Shown: positions 60,490 to 64,000 of the stretch, piece after piece | Numbering within the stretch: the stretch's first letter is position 1 | Layout: each line of letters begins with the position of its first letter | DNA from: Emydura subglobosa | Lineage: Eukaryota; Chordata; Testudines; Chelidae | Assembly: GCA_007922225.1 (NCBI GenBank) | Contig: ML680098.1 | Location: 1,240,001-1,304,000, forward strand | DNA length: 64,000 bases | Direction of reading: 5' to 3' | Notes under the pieces: generated by a model | Seen by the model: only the letters and a program-made list of their open reading frames with translations | Databases searched by the model: none | Told to the model about the DNA's origin: nothing | Translations under genes and position numbers: made by a program

Positions 60490-62370
60490 GTGGCCTGTTC
60501 AGTGTCTCTGTCAGGAATAAATGGCTTTTTACTTTAGAGAAGCTGGATTTGTTCTTGCTCACAAACTTTTTCCCGTGTAAGTGCTGATCAACAACTAATG
60601 GCCTCGTCATGCCTCAAGAACCCTGCAGCCCTCTGATTTCGAATGCGTGTTATTAAAACATTTCTTCCTCTTTTCCATTGTTTACCAATGAAGCGTGTGT
60701 GTTATCTGCGAACTGCTATTGGGTAACAGAGCTGTGGCACTAGTAGGTAAATACAGCAGAGAGAGGATGGAATCAGATATTCCAAACAGGGACAAGTGGC
60801 TCAAGTTTAAAGTATACTTAGCAGCTTTGAAACAAAGAGAAAGCCCCTGGAAAGCGTAGGGTGGCTGAATACAGCAGCTGTCCTTTGAGCTTTTTCAGTG
60901 CAACATGTTCTCAGCTAGCAAGACTGGTATCAAGTTGAATGCCATTTTGTAACTTAATAAATAATGCACTCTTTCTAGGCTATATGGCAGATTTACCTTC
61001 ACCTTCTGCAGGGTGCAGGATAGATGCAGGAAAGTTGTGATTGTCTTGAATTTTGGGGCACGGGGCAATTCTAACCCACAACTGCTCTGGAATGCCCGGG
61101 GTGTTCTCAGAGTGTGGCATGGTCTCAGGTCAGGCTCAGAGGGGAGGGGCACAAAACAGGAGAATCTTCCTGGCATCAAACAGATTTCTTTCTGACGTCC
61201 ATTCATCTCTGCTTTTGGCTGTTCTGGGCTGTAGAAGTGACTCTAGTCAAGAGAGAGTAATATGATACCTGAAATCAGGGATAAGGCAAAATCACACGAG
61301 ACCCATGGATAGTCACTTCCAAACACCCCCTCTTCATTAAGTGATGCTTAGGGGAGACAGAGACACAGCAGGATCAGCAGAAAATCAGATCCGCTTCCCC
61401 CACATGCCTGACTCGACAGAGGAAGCTATGTAACCTGAGGGAGGCCCTCCCTTTTAAGTCTGTGGTCACCAGCCAAGTTTGTAGTCTTTGCCTGAGTAAT
61501 ATAATGAGTGCGGGGACCAAAATCCTGATTCTTATTCCCATCGACCCTAGGTCCTTAAAATGAAGGAACTGAGGAGAGCCTGTCTCTCGATGTTTTATCA
61601 AGAAGACTTCAGTGCTTGTGAAGGGTGCCTGATTGACACTGCTGGAGAATGAAGTTCTCTGTGTATCCATGGAACAGGTACAGCCAGACAGTAGCACTGC
61701 AGGCTGGCCCACATCTCTGACATAGAGGAGGGCCTCTTGAGATGCAAAGCTATTTCACTCCCTTTGGCCCATTCAATTCTTGGCTTCTCAGCTGATACTG
61801 CCGATGCGTTTGGAACTAGACGGAAATATTCATGAAGTACCACTACCAACTGGCTTCGGACCAGTGTCCCATTTTTGCATAGGCCACCAAACAGCCATCA
61901 GTTACCACCAACGAGGCAGATTCAGAAGCGTGACCCAGAGGTGACAGGCTTCCCATAACGATGCCTGCATCTGTTTCGAAAGAAATCACATACCTACACG
62001 TAGATGCAAAGTGGGGACTTTCATGCGGTGAGATTCTAGATATCACTGGCAAGGAAACTGTGTGTGTCTTTGATGGGAAAAATATGTTTATTTAACACTG
62101 GAAGACCAATCTGGGCTACTGTCCAAATATATTAAGAAAAATTGAGAGGCTGGCGTGGAGTTGTTTTTTTTTTAAGAGGCAGAATAGGGAGAATAGCAGA
62201 TGAATAAAGAGTACTAATAAGGAAATCTCAGCCCATTTGCTGTCACGGACAACTCAAATCTTTGCCCAGGAGATTGAAGGCTGGTCATTATTGGAAAGAA
62301 TATTATTAAAAAATTAATTCATCCCGCTACCCCTACCGTTGAATTCCTTTTCCGTTCCTTGACCATCTCT
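60490..62370. other. Unrecognised non-coding stretch
   Basis: Frames of up to 112 codons occur on both strands with no known domain. No repeat is identified. Confidence 0.45.
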
Positions 62371-62580
62371 CAGCCCCATTCCTGCAATCACCTATTCTCT
62401 GGCCTCCTTCCTTCTCACCTTGCTCCCTCTCACTCCATCCAGAATGCGGTTCTTTGCCTGCCATTTTGATCATGTTGCCCCACTCACTACACATCATCTT
62501 ACTAGCTTCTCCCCTCTGTCCACATCAGCTTCAGCCTCCTCATCCTCAGCTTCGAGGCTTTCCCTACCTCTCAATGTGCC
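62371..62580 (+). mobile_element. LINE ORF2 C-terminal fragment (L2-like)
   Basis: 'caatcacctattctctggcc' followed by 'ccatccagaatgcggttctt' and 'ttttgatcatgttgccccac' corresponds to the region of non-LTR polymerases ending in '...IQNAA..I...DHVTP'. Frames are broken. It is related in kind to 32895-33220. Confidence 0.55.
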
Positions 62581-62600
62581 AGTGTCTGGAGTAACACTGG

Positions 62601-62639
62601 GATTTAATGTGGCCCATTAATGTGGATTTAATGTGGCCC
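62601..62639 (+). repeat. Short tandem duplication, 24 bp period
   Basis: 'gatttaatgtggccc' occurs at 62601-62615 and again at 62625-62639, with a partial unit between. Confidence 0.85.
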
Positions 62640-64000
62640 CATCGCCTTTTGACAGGTCCTTTATTGAAATTTTCAGGCATTCCTAAAATACTATGGAGAG
62701 CAATGAATTTTGATGGTCAGCAAGTGTGATTCATTTGTAATGTAATGTAATTTGTAATTAATGGACTCTGGTAGCCAGACACAAACAACTTCACAAATGA
62801 TGCAGGCTAGTTTTGTATCCATGCTGAAGTAAACAGGAATAGAATTTTGAACTGCAAGCAGAGGAAGGGATGGGGCAGTGGGGGAATGCCAGATTCTCCC
62901 AACACTATGCAAGTAACTTCTTTTTGCCCTGTGGGGTCAGTTAAAAAATGGCACTGAAAACGAGGTTGACTGCATGCATGCCTAGATACGGGCAAGTTTT
63001 GATGGCAGGCAAGCTTTGGACACAGTGGTCTTCTAACTAATGCTGATATCTATTGCTCCAAGCCTTTTGCTGATGTACTCAACTAATGAGACAGTGAAAA
63101 CCTGCCCTCAGCCAACAGAGCAGTACAAGGGGATGAAGACTGGAGAATTGCCGAGCCAACTGGCAACTATTTGGAAAGATGGTTCAGGACGGCTGGGGGC
63201 AACATGCACTGCAGTGCATCTTGTTGCTGCTCCAACGAGGAGCTCCTTCTTAGCATCTGCACCAGAAGGAAACATGCACAGGAGTCCAGGTCCACCAAGC
63301 CAGTAAACAATGCCCATTAGAGGCTCTAGAGCGTTGTCATGCATCTTAGCCACGGCCAGCTGCTAGGACTCAAGGAAAATTGAGTTAGATTGTAATTGTG
63401 GCTGGCAGCTGCACAGGGGGCTTAAGTTGTGAAGGGAAGGGGCTTTCCTCTATGCAGTACACTCTCCCATGACAGGGCTGGGTTTTTCCAGAAGAGGTTG
63501 AGAGTAGAGAAAGCTACAGAAAAAGTATTGGACTTGTGTTGTTAAATGCCATAAACATTTACTCATCTCAGGATGACAGCACGGCCGAAGTTAAGTTTCA
63601 TATACTTGGGCTGTGCGTAGCATGTATTTTTCCAGGCTCAGAAAGAATGCTGTAATTTAAAGCAGGCTGACTGACTCAACTGGTGTTTTCATGTATCATC
63701 TCAGGGAGGGGAAAAAAAGAAGGGAGGGAGGGAGGTTACTCATCTGGTCTTTATTTCCTTTCCCTGTTTCTCAATAGTTCCAAGCAAACGGCCCATCCCA
63801 GCTGGAAGCAATGAGTCTTTTGCTCATTTCATCCTAGAGGAGGACAGGCAGCAGCATAAGTATGAGTATCCCAGAATGCACTGAGCCTCTTCTACATTTC
63901 CTTAGCAAGTGGAGGCTAGGTGGCAGTCAGGAGTCCTGGTTCTGATTTTGGAAAGAGTAGGGTAGAGGAAAGAGACAAGACTCTGCCTTTAACGTGAAGG
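62640..64000. other. Unrecognised non-coding stretch to window end
   Basis: It contains a GGGA-type purine tract at about 63705-63735. Short frames on both strands are not credible genes. Confidence 0.45.

Noticed and set aside
1..64000. CRISPR array, operons or bacterial regulatory sites
   Set aside because: No regularly spaced repeats; the composition, repeats and lack of long frames indicate vertebrate DNA.

Overview
This 64 kb window is vertebrate nuclear DNA, most likely from a turtle or a close reptilian relative. It contains many decayed CR1 LINE fragments, CR1/L2-like LINE reverse-transcriptase fragments, tRNA-derived SINEs, and short palindromic MITEs of types I associate with turtle and other reptile genomes. 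These include the TA-flanked element beginning TAGGGTGAGCAGAT and the 'ggcaggtctacac' element. The species is an inference: no gene allowed a direct identification.

I found no protein-coding gene I can defend. The open reading frames are short (at most about 167 codons), lie on both strands, resemble no family I recognise, and often overlap repeats. There is no tRNA or rRNA gene, no CpG-island-like promoter, and no convincing chain of exons. The window therefore looks like a gene desert or the inside of a very large intron.

Layout. The left edge (1-170) is a minus-strand LINE reverse-transcriptase fragment with a recognisable YADD-box remnant. From 2.7 to 10.4 kb there are SINE copies and SINE tails. 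At 13.0-13.3 kb lies a MITE with a perfect 18 bp internal inverted repeat, followed by CR1 pieces (14.4 and 15.7 kb, the second apparently folded back) and a TA-flanked MITE (16.5 kb). From 17.9 to 24.5 kb there are small hairpin elements and SINEs. From 24.5 to 31.6 kb I recognise almost nothing. From 32.0 to 35.5 kb there is a dense stack of LINE fragments, split by an unrelated segment and ending in a perfect 21 bp inverted repeat. From 36 to 45 kb there are more SINEs, palindromic elements and a possible LTR-like repeat. At 45.1-45.4 kb a MITE sits inside the 3' end of a CR1, which reveals its TA target site. At 51.1-52.6 kb there is a longer, frameshifted LINE of the same family as the left-edge fragment. 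The rest to 64 kb is mostly unrecognised sequence with a TA-flanked MITE, one SINE, one LINE fragment and one near-perfect hairpin.

Nothing here works as a pathway or operon. The content is a record of successive transposon insertions, and all recognised coding remnants belong to dead retrotransposons.
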